Positions 1 to 5,228 of a DNA stretch of 5,228 bases are shown piece after piece (positions within the stretch are counted from its first letter, which is position 1; every line of letters begins with the position of its first letter). Source of the DNA: Methylococcaceae bacterium (GTDB taxonomy: Bacteria; Pseudomonadota; Gammaproteobacteria; Methylococcales; Methylococcaceae). The translations under genes were made by a program, and so were the position numbers. The stretch is from the NCBI GenBank assembly GCA_028678445.1, contig JAJRDJ010000214.1, positions 1 through 5,228 of the forward strand. Direction: 5' to 3'. The notes beneath the pieces are model-generated. The model was not told the origin of the DNA. It saw nothing but the letters and a program-made list of their open reading frames with translations, and searched no databases.

Positions 1-1392
1 GGCGTGACCCATCAGCTGCGGCGAATGAACCGCTATGGGGTGCTGGCGGCCTACCTGCCCGACTTTGCCCGGGTTGTCGGCCGCATGCAATATGATCTCT
101 TTCATGTCTATACCGTGGATGAGCATACGCTGTTCGTCATTCGTAACCTGCGACGCTTCGCCTATGAGGCGCATCGCGTCGACCATCCGCTCTCCAACGA
201 AGTCTTCGGGCGAATTGAGAAGCCGGAGGTGCTGTATGTGGCTGCCTTGATGCATGACATCGCCAAGGGCAGCGGAGGCGACCATTCCACGCTTGGCGCC
301 ACCATCGCCGCTGATTTCTGTCAGCGGCACGGCATGAGTACCCGGGAAACCGCGCTGGTGTGCTGGCTGGTGCAGAATCATCTCATGATGTCCCTGACCG
401 CCCAGCGGAAGGATATCAATGACTCCGAGGTCATTCATGCCTTCGCGACCGAGGTTGGCAATCAGACAACGCTGGACCATCTCTACCTTCTGACCGTCGC
501 GGACATCCGGGCGACCAACCCCAATCTCTGGAATTCCTGGAAGGATGCCCTGCTCAGAGAGCTTTATCTCCAGACCCGCTGGGTGTTCCGCCGGGGACTC
601 GCCAAACCGGTAGAACAGGAGGAAAAAATTACGGCGGTTAAGGCCGAGAGCCGCGCGTTGCTGAAACGCCTGGGTGTCAGCGACCCGGAGATCGATCAGG
701 TTTGGAATACCCTCCTCAATGACGAATATTTCCTCCGCTATCATCCGGAAGAAGCGGCTTGGCACACTATTGCCCTGAGCGCCGCAAACCCGGACGACCT
801 GCCGATGGTGTTGCTCAGGCCGGTCAGTCAGCGCGGCAGCGCGGAGGTGTTCATCCATGCACGGCATCAGGACTTTATCTTCGCTCATACCACGGCGGTG
901 CTGGACCAGCTCAATTTCACGGTCTTCGATGCCCGGATCATCACCGGCTCCGAGGGTCATGTTTTGCATAGTTATCACGTACTCGAACATACTGGGCAGC
1001 CGATCCGCGATCCCATGCGGCAGGTGCAGCTGTGCGTCAAGCTCAAGGAGTGCCTGTCCGGATCTACCCAGGCGCCCTTCCGGGTACAGCGTCGGGAAGC
1101 GCGTCTGATCAAGCATTTCACCGTGCCCACGCAGGTCTATTTTCACGTCGATCCGCAACACCGGCTCACCATCCTGGAGTTGATCGCCACGGACCGGCCG
1201 GGGTTGTTGTCAAAGGTTGGCCGGGCTTTCTCCCTTTGTGGTGTGCGTCTCTATAACGCGCGTATATCGACCATCGGCAGCCGTGCGGAGGATATTTTCT
1301 ACCTCACCGGCCAGGACAATTTGCCGCTGACCGACCCCGCGAAGATGCAGGAACTCAAGGGGGCGATTATTGGTCTCGTAGGCGCAACCTGA
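1..1392 (+). CDS. glnD: GlnD, PII uridylyltransferase/uridylyl-removing enzyme, C-terminal half (5' end off the window)
   Basis: GlnD is the cytoplasmic nitrogen sensor that uridylylates PII proteins (GlnB/GlnK) when glutamine is low and removes UMP when it is high. The open frame runs from base 1 without a true start, so the gene is truncated: 463 residues are present against about 890 in E. coli, and the N-terminal nucleotidyltransferase domain lies outside. Seen here are an HD hydrolase domain (His in VDEHTL at 124-126; the His-Asp pair of MHDIAKG at 253-258, then GGDHS) and the conserved TAQRKDI and NLWNSWK stretches. Two ACT domains follow, the first starting near 841 (AEVFIHA) and the second near 1165 (LTILELIATDRPGLLSKVG). 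By family knowledge the HD domain does deuridylylation and the ACT domains bind glutamine. The reading frame is intact to TGA at 1390-1392. The GTG at 4 is internal, not a start. The assignment is very secure. Confidence 0.97.
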   Translation, partial: GVTHQLRRMNRYGVLAAYLPDFARVVGRMQYDLFHVYTVDEHTLFVIRNLRRFAYEAHRVDHPLSNEVFGRIEKPEVLYVAALMHDIAKGSGGDHSTLGATIAADFCQRHGMSTRETALVCWLVQNHLMMSLTAQRKDINDSEVIHAFATEVGNQTTLDHLYLLTVADIRATNPNLWNSWKDALLRELYLQTRWVFRRGLAKPVEQEEKITAVKAESRALLKRLGVSDPEIDQVWNTLLNDEYFLRYHPEEAAWHTIALSAANPDDLPMVLLRPVSQRGSAEVFIHARHQDFIFAHTTAVLDQLNFTVFDARIITGSEGHVLHSYHVLEHTGQPIRDPMRQVQLCVKLKECLSGSTQAPFRVQRREARLIKHFTVPTQVYFHVDPQHRLTILELIATDRPGLLSKVGRAFSLCGVRLYNARISTIGSRAEDIFYLTGQDNLPLTDPAKMQELKGAIIGLVGAT

Positions 1393-1453
1393 GTATTGTT
1401 GGTTATTTATTAGCTGCAAGGAATTGTGTCCCAAGCCAGTTCCGTGCATTTCT

Positions 1454-1461
1454 GCTATAAA
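1454..1461 (+). promoter_or_regulatory. Candidate extended -10 promoter for the glyA operon
   Basis: The bases TGCTATAAA match the extended -10 form TGnTATAAT with one mismatch and sit in the only sizeable gap of the window. No good -35 hexamer lies at 16-18 bp spacing (1432-1438 is CAAGCCA), which fits an extended -10 promoter that needs little -35 contact. An AT-rich patch at 1394-1413 lies roughly where an UP element would be. Transcription would begin near 1468 and give a leader of about 70 nt before glyA. I see no convincing PurR or MetR operator, although those regulate glyA in E. coli. This is inferred from sequence pattern only. Confidence 0.4.
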
Positions 1462-1524
1462 ACGCGCCTTCGTGACCGGCGGCCCGAGTACTGGTCTTGT
1501 TTAGCGTTTATCTCCACCCCACCC

Positions 1525-1528
1525 AAGG
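1525..1528 (+). promoter_or_regulatory. Shine-Dalgarno AAGG that sets the glyA start at 1537
   Basis: AAGG lies 8 nt before ATG 1537. The in-frame GTG at 1426 would add 37 unconserved residues and places the promoter candidate inside the gene. The next ATG, at 1552, has its purine run only 1 nt away, too close to serve. Starting at 1537 gives MFRKGMEIAGFDDELW, which lines up residue for residue with the E. coli GlyA N-terminus (MLKREMNIADYDAELW). Confidence 0.7.
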
Positions 1529-1536
1529 TTCTACGC

Positions 1537-2793
1537 ATGTTCAGAAAAGGAATGGAAATCGCCGGTTTCGATGATGAGCTCTGGTCCGCTATCCGGGACG
1601 AGGAACTCCGGCAGGAAAATCACATCGAGCTGATTGCCTCGGAAAATTACACCAGCCCCCGCGTGTTGCAGGCCCAGGGCACGGTGCTGACCAACAAGTA
1701 TGCCGAGGGCTATCCAGGCAAGCGGTATTACGGCGGTTGCGAATTTGTCGATATCGCCGAGACCCTGGCCATCGAGCGGGCCAAGACGCTGTTCGGCGCT
1801 GCTTTCGCCAATGTCCAACCGCACTCCGGCTCGCAAGCCAATGCCGCCGCTTTCATGGCGCTGCTGAACCCTGGCGATACCCTTCTCGGCATGAGCCTCG
1901 CGCACGGCGGTCACCTGACCCACGGCGCCAAGGTCAATTTCTCGGGAAAAATCTATCACGCGGTCCAATACGGACTCGACACCGCTACCGGTCTGATCGA
2001 TTACGCTCAGGTTGAGGAGTTGGCCAAGGAGCATCGCCCCCGGATGATCGTCGCCGGTTTCTCAGCGTACAGTCGCGTCGTCGACTGGCAGCGTTTCCGC
2101 GACATCGCCGATGAAGTTGGGGCTTATCTGCTGGTGGACATGGCCCATGTCGCCGGACTGGTCGCGGCGGGCGTCTATCCCAGCCCGGTCGAGATCGCCG
2201 ATGTGACCACCACCACCACGCACAAGACCCTGCGCGGACCGCGCGGCGGTTTGATCCTCGCCAAGGCTAACGAGGAGATCGAGAAAAAGCTTAATTCACT
2301 GGTTTTCCCCGGCATTCAGGGCGGCCCGCTCATGCATGTGATCGCGGCCAAGGCCGTGGCTCTCAAGGAAGCCCTACAGCCCGAATTCACAAACTATCAG
2401 CAACAGGTTGTGACCAATGCCAGGGCCATGGCGCGACGCTTCGTCGACCGGGGTCTCAGCATTGTCTCCGGCGGCACCGACAACCATCTCATGCTGGTCG
2501 ACCTGATCGCCAGGGGTATCACCGGCAAGGCGACCGACGCCGCGCTTGGGCGGGCCCACATCACGGTCAACAAAAATGCCGTGCCGAATGATCCGCAATC
2601 GCCGTTCGTGACCAGCGGCATCCGCATCGGAACGCCCGCCGTGACCACCCGCGGCTTCACCGAGGCGGATTGCGAGGTTCTGGCTGACTGGATCTGTGAT
2701 GTGATTGACGATCTTAATAATGACACTGTCATTCATCGCGTGCGTGATCACGTGACACAGATCTGCCGGAAATATCCGGTCTACGCCAACTAA
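1537..2793 (+). CDS. glyA: Serine hydroxymethyltransferase (GlyA)
   Basis: This PLP enzyme interconverts serine plus tetrahydrofolate with glycine plus 5,10-methylene-tetrahydrofolate, the main source of one-carbon units for purine, thymidylate and methionine synthesis. It is a cytoplasmic homodimer/tetramer of the fold-type I aminotransferase class. The product is 418 residues, against 417 in E. coli. Visible landmarks are IELIASENYTSP (31-41), NKYAEGYPGKRYYGG (53-67, with Tyr55 and Glu57), QPHSGSQAN (94-102), LAHGGHLTHG (121-130, with His126), VDMAHVAGLVAAG (200-212, with Asp201 and His204 that contact PLP), the Schiff-base lysine Lys230 in TTTTTHKTLRGPRGG, and Arg363 in VTSGIRIGTPA, which binds the substrate carboxylate. 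The start is chosen from the SD AAGG at 1525-1528 and the match to the E. coli N-terminus. nrdR follows after 23 bp, so the two are probably co-transcribed. Nothing is missing or broken. Confidence 0.98.
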   Translation: MFRKGMEIAGFDDELWSAIRDEELRQENHIELIASENYTSPRVLQAQGTVLTNKYAEGYPGKRYYGGCEFVDIAETLAIERAKTLFGAAFANVQPHSGSQANAAAFMALLNPGDTLLGMSLAHGGHLTHGAKVNFSGKIYHAVQYGLDTATGLIDYAQVEELAKEHRPRMIVAGFSAYSRVVDWQRFRDIADEVGAYLLVDMAHVAGLVAAGVYPSPVEIADVTTTTTHKTLRGPRGGLILAKANEEIEKKLNSLVFPGIQGGPLMHVIAAKAVALKEALQPEFTNYQQQVVTNARAMARRFVDRGLSIVSGGTDNHLMLVDLIARGITGKATDAALGRAHITVNKNAVPNDPQSPFVTSGIRIGTPAVTTRGFTEADCEVLADWICDVIDDLNNDTVIHRVRDHVTQICRKYPVYAN

Positions 2794-2816
2794 CCTCGAC
2801 AGAGCAGCACCGCGTT

Positions 2817-3323
2817 ATGCGCTGCCCTTTCTGTGGCGCCCAGGAGACGCGGGTCATCGACTCGCGTTTGTCACAAGACGGGGACCAGGTTCGGCGGCGT
2901 CGCGAGTGCACTGAATGCCGGGAACGCTTCACGACTTTCGAGATCGCCGAACTGACCTTGCCCCGCGTGGTGAAATCCAATGGCAACCGGGAGCCGTTCC
3001 GCGAGGACAAGCTGCGCTCGGGTATACTGCGGGCGCTGGAAAAGCGTCCCGTCGGCAGCGACCAGATCGAGGCCGCCATCAACCGCATCAAGAAAAAGCT
3101 CCTGGCGCGGGGGGAGCGTGAAATTCCCTCCCGTCTGATCGGCGAAAGCGTCATGGCCGAACTGGCCCGGCTCGACCAAGTGGCCTATATCCGCTTCGCC
3201 TCGGTCTACCGGAGCTTCCAGGACGTCAATGAGTTCAGGGAAGTCATCGATCACCTCGAGCACGACCCGCAAACGGATAACAGCCAGCAGGCCGATCTTT
3301 TTTCTGGCGATTCGGGCAGCTGA
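2817..3323 (+). CDS. nrdR: Transcriptional repressor NrdR
   Basis: NrdR represses ribonucleotide reductase operons by binding paired NrdR boxes, with ATP/dATP binding telling it the deoxynucleotide level. The 168-residue product begins with a zinc ribbon whose four cysteines are Cys3, Cys6, Cys31 and Cys34 (CPFC...CTEC), followed by RERFTTFE. An ATP-cone domain spans about 49-139: the nucleotide-binding KSNGNREPF is at 53-61 and the typical VAYIRFASVYRSFQDVNEF at 122-140. The tail after about residue 149 is polar and acidic (DPQTDNSQQADLFSGDSGS) and makes the protein somewhat longer than the 149-residue E. coli form. ATG 2817 gives the zinc ribbon at exactly the family position; its SD is weak (AGAG at 2801-2804, 12 nt away), so translation may partly depend on coupling to glyA, which ends 23 bp upstream. 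I see no NrdR boxes in this window, so its targets lie elsewhere. Confidence 0.97.
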   Translation: MRCPFCGAQETRVIDSRLSQDGDQVRRRRECTECRERFTTFEIAELTLPRVVKSNGNREPFREDKLRSGILRALEKRPVGSDQIEAAINRIKKKLLARGEREIPSRLIGESVMAELARLDQVAYIRFASVYRSFQDVNEFREVIDHLEHDPQTDNSQQADLFSGDSGS

Positions 3324-3330
3324 GCAGCCC
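3314..3330 (+). other. Small hairpin with the nrdR stop codon in its loop
   Basis: GGGCAGC-TGA-GCAGCCC folds as a 7-position stem with one A/A mismatch (GGGC with GCCC, then GC with GC) and a 3-nt loop that is exactly the TGA stop of nrdR at 3321-3323. No T-run follows (the next bases are CTGGTAATGAC), so it does not look like an intrinsic terminator. A T6 run lies before it at 3298-3303. It may be chance in GC-rich DNA, or a weak RNA processing or stability element between nrdR and ribD. Confidence 0.3.
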
Positions 3331-3343
3331 CTGGTAATGACTT

Positions 3344-3347
3344 AAGG
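3344..3347 (+). promoter_or_regulatory. SD-like AAGG favouring an alternative GTG start (3357) for ribD
   Basis: AAGG (in TTAAGG) sits 9 nt before an in-frame GTG at 3357, whereas ATG 3402 has no clear SD. If used, it adds 15 residues (MSFPRKRAPDSCRSP) to RibD. Against its use, those codons are unlike the rest of the gene: TCT, AGA and TCA occur, and only about 6 of 14 third positions are G or C. The added residues also do not belong to the conserved RibD N-terminus. The two lines of evidence conflict, so the site is recorded rather than accepted. Confidence 0.35.
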
Positions 3348-3401
3348 CCATCCATAGTGTCTTTCCCTCGTAAGCGTGCTCCGGATAGCTGCAGATCACC
3401 G

Positions 3402-4532
3402 ATGAGCTGGAACCGCCAATTGACCCTTGATGAAGCCACCGCTATGGCCCGTGCCATAGAACTGGCCCGGCGGGGGCTGTACTCCACTGACCCGAATCCC
3501 CGGGTCGGCTGCACTATCGTCAAGAATGGCAGGGTCATCGGCGAGGGCTGGCACAGCAATGCGGGCGGGCCTCACGCCGAGGTTGTTGCCCTTGCCGCCG
3601 CCGGTCCGGCCGCGCAAGGCGCTACCGCGTTTGTCAGCTTGGAACCCTGCAGCCATCATGGCAGGACTCCGCCCTGCAGTGAGGCACTGATCGCGGCGCG
3701 TATTGGCCGGGTCGTGGCCGCCATGGAAGACCCCAACCCGAGGGTGGCGGGTTCCGGTCTGCGGCAATTGCGCGAGGCTGGCATCGATATTCATTGTGGT
3801 CTACTACATGGTGCGGCGGAGGCGCTGAACCCGGGATTTTGCCAGCGCATGCGCACGGGGCATCCGCTGATACGCGCCAAGCTGGCGATGAGTCTCGATG
3901 GTCGGACCGCCATGGCCTCCGGCGAGAGCCGCTGGATCACCGGTGAGGATGCCCGGCGCGACGTACACCGCTGGCGAGCACGCAGTTCCGCGATCGTGAC
4001 AGGCATCGAGACCGTGCTGGCGGATGATCCTGCGCTAACGGCCCGGCTCGATGGATGCGAACATCAGATTCTCCAGCCGGACCGCGTAATTTTGGATTCA
4101 AATCTGCGGTTTCCCCCCAAGGCGCGCCTGGCGAAAATGCCCGGCCGCACGGTCATCCTGACGACACGGCTGGTGCAAGTAGCTGAAGCGATCCCGGGTG
4201 TCGAAATTGTTACCCTGCCAGCGGATATCACCGGCCGGCTGAGCTTGCCGGCGGTGATCGACTGGCTGGGCCGGCAGGAATTCAACGAGGTGTTATTCGA
4301 GACAGGTCCGACCTTAAGCGGAGCCTTGCTTAGGGAAAACCTCGTGGACGAGTGGCTTGTCTATCTGGCCCCGGTTGTGCTCGGTGACGGCGGGCGCGGC
4401 TTGTTCCATCTGCCGGAACTAACGCGGATGACGGACCGCTTTGAGCTGTTGCTGCAGGACATCCGGCAGGTGGGTAAGGACGTGCGGATGCGATTCGGAG
4501 CGGCAGGGCAGCCAAATCGGTCTCTCGGGTGA
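3402..4532 (+). CDS. ribD: RibD, bifunctional diaminohydroxyphosphoribosylaminopyrimidine deaminase / 5-amino-6-(5-phosphoribosylamino)uracil reductase
   Basis: RibD carries out two consecutive cytosolic steps of riboflavin synthesis: zinc-dependent deamination of the pyrimidine formed by GTP cyclohydrolase II, then NADPH-dependent reduction of the ribose side chain. From ATG 3402 it has 376 residues, against 367 in E. coli. The N-terminal deaminase domain (about 14-145) shows DPNPRVGC (30-37), the zinc ligand and proton-donor pair His58-Ala-Glu60 in PHAEV, and the second zinc motif PCSHHGRTPPC with Cys83 and Cys92. The C-terminal reductase domain begins near 147 with IRAKLAMSLDGRTA, then SGESRWITG and VLADDPALTAR, and includes FETGPTLSGALL and the late VDEWLVYLAPVVLG. 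Both halves look catalytically complete. The start is uncertain: GTG 3357 has a better SD, but codon use and family length favour 3402. nrdR ends 78 bp upstream and pncC starts 19 bp downstream. The usual partners ribE, ribBA and ribH do not follow directly. Confidence 0.96.
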   Translation: MSWNRQLTLDEATAMARAIELARRGLYSTDPNPRVGCTIVKNGRVIGEGWHSNAGGPHAEVVALAAAGPAAQGATAFVSLEPCSHHGRTPPCSEALIAARIGRVVAAMEDPNPRVAGSGLRQLREAGIDIHCGLLHGAAEALNPGFCQRMRTGHPLIRAKLAMSLDGRTAMASGESRWITGEDARRDVHRWRARSSAIVTGIETVLADDPALTARLDGCEHQILQPDRVILDSNLRFPPKARLAKMPGRTVILTTRLVQVAEAIPGVEIVTLPADITGRLSLPAVIDWLGRQEFNEVLFETGPTLSGALLRENLVDEWLVYLAPVVLGDGGRGLFHLPELTRMTDRFELLLQDIRQVGKDVRMRFGAAGQPNRSLG

Positions 4533-4551
4533 TGCGATTTAGGAGTGGGCA

Positions 4552-5049
4552 ATGAGTGTCGATGATGACGGGTTGTACGTACTCGCGGATGCTTTGGGCG
4601 GAATTTTTCGTCAGCGCGGCTGGCGGCTGGTTACGGCCGAATCCTGCACCGGTGGCTGGATCGCCGAATGTGTGACTGATATCGCGGGGAGTTCTGGCTG
4701 GTTTGAACGGGGTTATGTGACCTACAGCAATGCTGCCAAAACCGAGATGCTGGGCGTCGAGCCGGGACTGATCGAGACCCATGGGGCGGTAAGCCCCGCC
4801 GTGGTACGGGCCATGGCGGCGGGCGCGCTCAAGCACAGCCAGGCGCAAGTGGCCGTAGCGGTGAGTGGGATAGCCGGACCTTCGGGCGGAACTCCGAAGA
4901 AGCCGGTGGGCACGGTCTGGTTCGCTTGGCAGCAACGGGGGGAAGAGGCTGCTGCCCGCTGCAAATTGCTGGCGGGTGAGCGCCGCGCGGTGCGACGGCA
5001 AGCGGTCGAGGTGGCGCTGCGGGGTTTGCTCGAGCTGGGTCGTGAGTGA
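4552..5049 (+). CDS. pncC: Nicotinamide-nucleotide amidase PncC (stand-alone CinA C-terminal domain)
   Basis: PncC deamidates nicotinamide mononucleotide to nicotinate mononucleotide plus ammonia, returning the NMN released by NAD-dependent DNA ligase to NAD synthesis. The 165-residue product consists only of the CinA C-terminal (CinA_C) domain, the usual size of the short form in Enterobacteria and relatives; the N-terminal COG1058 domain of full-length CinA is absent. Visible motifs are LVTAESCTGGWIA (26-38), whose Ser31 is the expected nucleophile, GYVTYSNAAKTEMLGV (54-69) with Tyr58 and Lys63 near the active site by family comparison, GAVSP (78-82), and VAVSGIAGPSGGTPKKPVGTVW (102-123). 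ATG 4552 has a strong SD, AGGAG at 4541-4545, 6 nt away. The gene lies 19 bp after ribD and its last 8 bp overlap the thpR start, so translational coupling is likely. Older annotations would call it a competence-damage protein CinA homologue. Confidence 0.95.
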   Translation: MSVDDDGLYVLADALGGIFRQRGWRLVTAESCTGGWIAECVTDIAGSSGWFERGYVTYSNAAKTEMLGVEPGLIETHGAVSPAVVRAMAAGALKHSQAQVAVAVSGIAGPSGGTPKKPVGTVWFAWQQRGEEAAARCKLLAGERRAVRRQAVEVALRGLLELGRE

Positions 5050-5228
5050 GCGTGAAACCGCCCGCCTGTTCTTCGCCCTCCGGCCGGAAGCGAGGGCTGT
5101 ACAACAACTCGAGGATCTCCAGCAATCCCTGCGTACGACTATCACCGGCAGATGGATTCCACTATCCAATCTACATGTCACTCTGGTGTTTTTGGGGCAG
5201 GTCCCCTTGGCCCGGTTAGCGGAGCTCA
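5042..5228 (+). CDS. thpR: ThpR, RNA 2',3'-cyclic phosphodiesterase / 2'-5' RNA ligase family, N-terminal fragment
   Basis: The frame opens at GTG 5042 and stays open to the right edge, giving 62 residues of a protein that normally has about 175-180. The start reads MSERETARLFFALRP, close to the E. coli ThpR (LigT) opening MSEPQRLFFAIDLP. WIPLSNLHVTLVFLG at 38-52 contains the first of the two HxTx motifs of the 2H phosphoesterase superfamily (His45, Thr47). The second HxTx lies beyond the window. ThpR hydrolyses 2',3'-cyclic phosphate RNA ends and, in the reverse direction, joins tRNA halves through a 2'-5' bond in vitro; its role in the cell is unclear. The frame has no other start codon nearby upstream, so GTG 5042 is the only reasonable choice. 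It overlaps the pncC end by 8 bp, with GAG at 5032-5034 as a weak SD, and probably depends on pncC translation. Confidence 0.88.
   Translation, partial: MSERETARLFFALRPEARAVQQLEDLQQSLRTTITGRWIPLSNLHVTLVFLGQVPLARLAEL

Noticed and set aside
1477..1497. Possible hairpin in the glyA leader (ACCGG...TGGT)
   Set aside because: Only three to four pairs with mismatches can form; no stable fold and no T-run.
1426..1536. GTG-started N-terminal extension of glyA (37 residues)
   Set aside because: It has no match to the GlyA N-terminus, overlaps the promoter candidate and lacks a good SD; ATG 1537 fits the family exactly.
1531..2034. A 167-codon - strand open frame inside glyA
   Set aside because: It mirrors strongly conserved glyA codons and has no recognisable motif; a shadow frame.
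3023..3028. TATACT as a possible internal promoter in nrdR
   Set aside because: It has no -35 hexamer at suitable spacing and no TG extension, and it sits inside conserved coding sequence.
3337..3345. Mini-ORF ATG-ACT-TAA between nrdR and ribD
   Set aside because: It has no SD in front and such two-codon frames are frequent by chance.
3358..3384. Similarity of the start of the ribD upstream region to the common intergenic repeat type with ATTCCC...GGGAAT ends
   Set aside because: Only the left arm resembles it; the right inverted arm (GGGAA) is missing, and a single degenerate half-copy cannot be told from chance.
4330..5181. A 283-codon open frame on the - strand across the ends of ribD, all of pncC and the start of thpR
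   Set aside because: It is antisense to three well-recognised genes, rich in Arg/Pro/Ser as expected of a GC-rich shadow frame, and shows no domain I recognise.

Overview
This window looks like a stretch of ordinary housekeeping chromosome from a fairly GC-rich (about 60% by eye) proteobacterium. A gammaproteobacterium is most likely: the GlnD, GlyA, NrdR and RibD sequences all align readily, from memory, with their E. coli counterparts, and glyA-nrdR-ribD is a familiar gammaproteobacterial gene order. I cannot name the genus from the sequence alone. All recognisable genes lie on the + strand and coding density is very high.

Layout: (1) 1-1392 is the C-terminal half of glnD, the PII uridylyltransferase/uridylyl-removing enzyme, cut by the left edge. 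(2) 1393-1536 is the only real intergenic gap (144 bp). It carries a plausible extended -10 promoter and the ribosome binding site for glyA. (3) 1537-2793 is glyA, serine hydroxymethyltransferase. (4) 2817-3323 is nrdR, the ATP-cone/zinc-ribbon repressor of ribonucleotide reductase genes. (5) 3402-4532 (possibly from 3357) is ribD, the bifunctional riboflavin deaminase/reductase. (6) 4552-5049 is pncC, an NMN deamidase of the stand-alone CinA C-terminal type. (7) 5042-5228 is the beginning of thpR (2'-5' RNA ligase/RNA 2',3'-cyclic phosphodiesterase family), overlapping pncC by 8 bp and cut by the right edge.

The genes from glyA to thpR are separated by at most about 80 bp, or overlap, with no convincing terminator between them. 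They are probably co-transcribed from the promoter in front of glyA. Functionally the cluster groups one-carbon and glycine supply (GlyA), control of deoxynucleotide synthesis (NrdR), flavin synthesis (RibD), NAD-cycle salvage (PncC) and an RNA-end-processing enzyme (ThpR). glnD, just upstream, is the nitrogen-status sensor and may be a separate unit.

I found no mobile element, CRISPR array, tRNA/rRNA gene, prophage trace or novel multi-gene system. The points that merit a look are small: the ribD start, the split of ribD from the usual ribE-ribBA-ribH run, a hairpin whose loop is exactly the nrdR stop codon, and the glyA leader.
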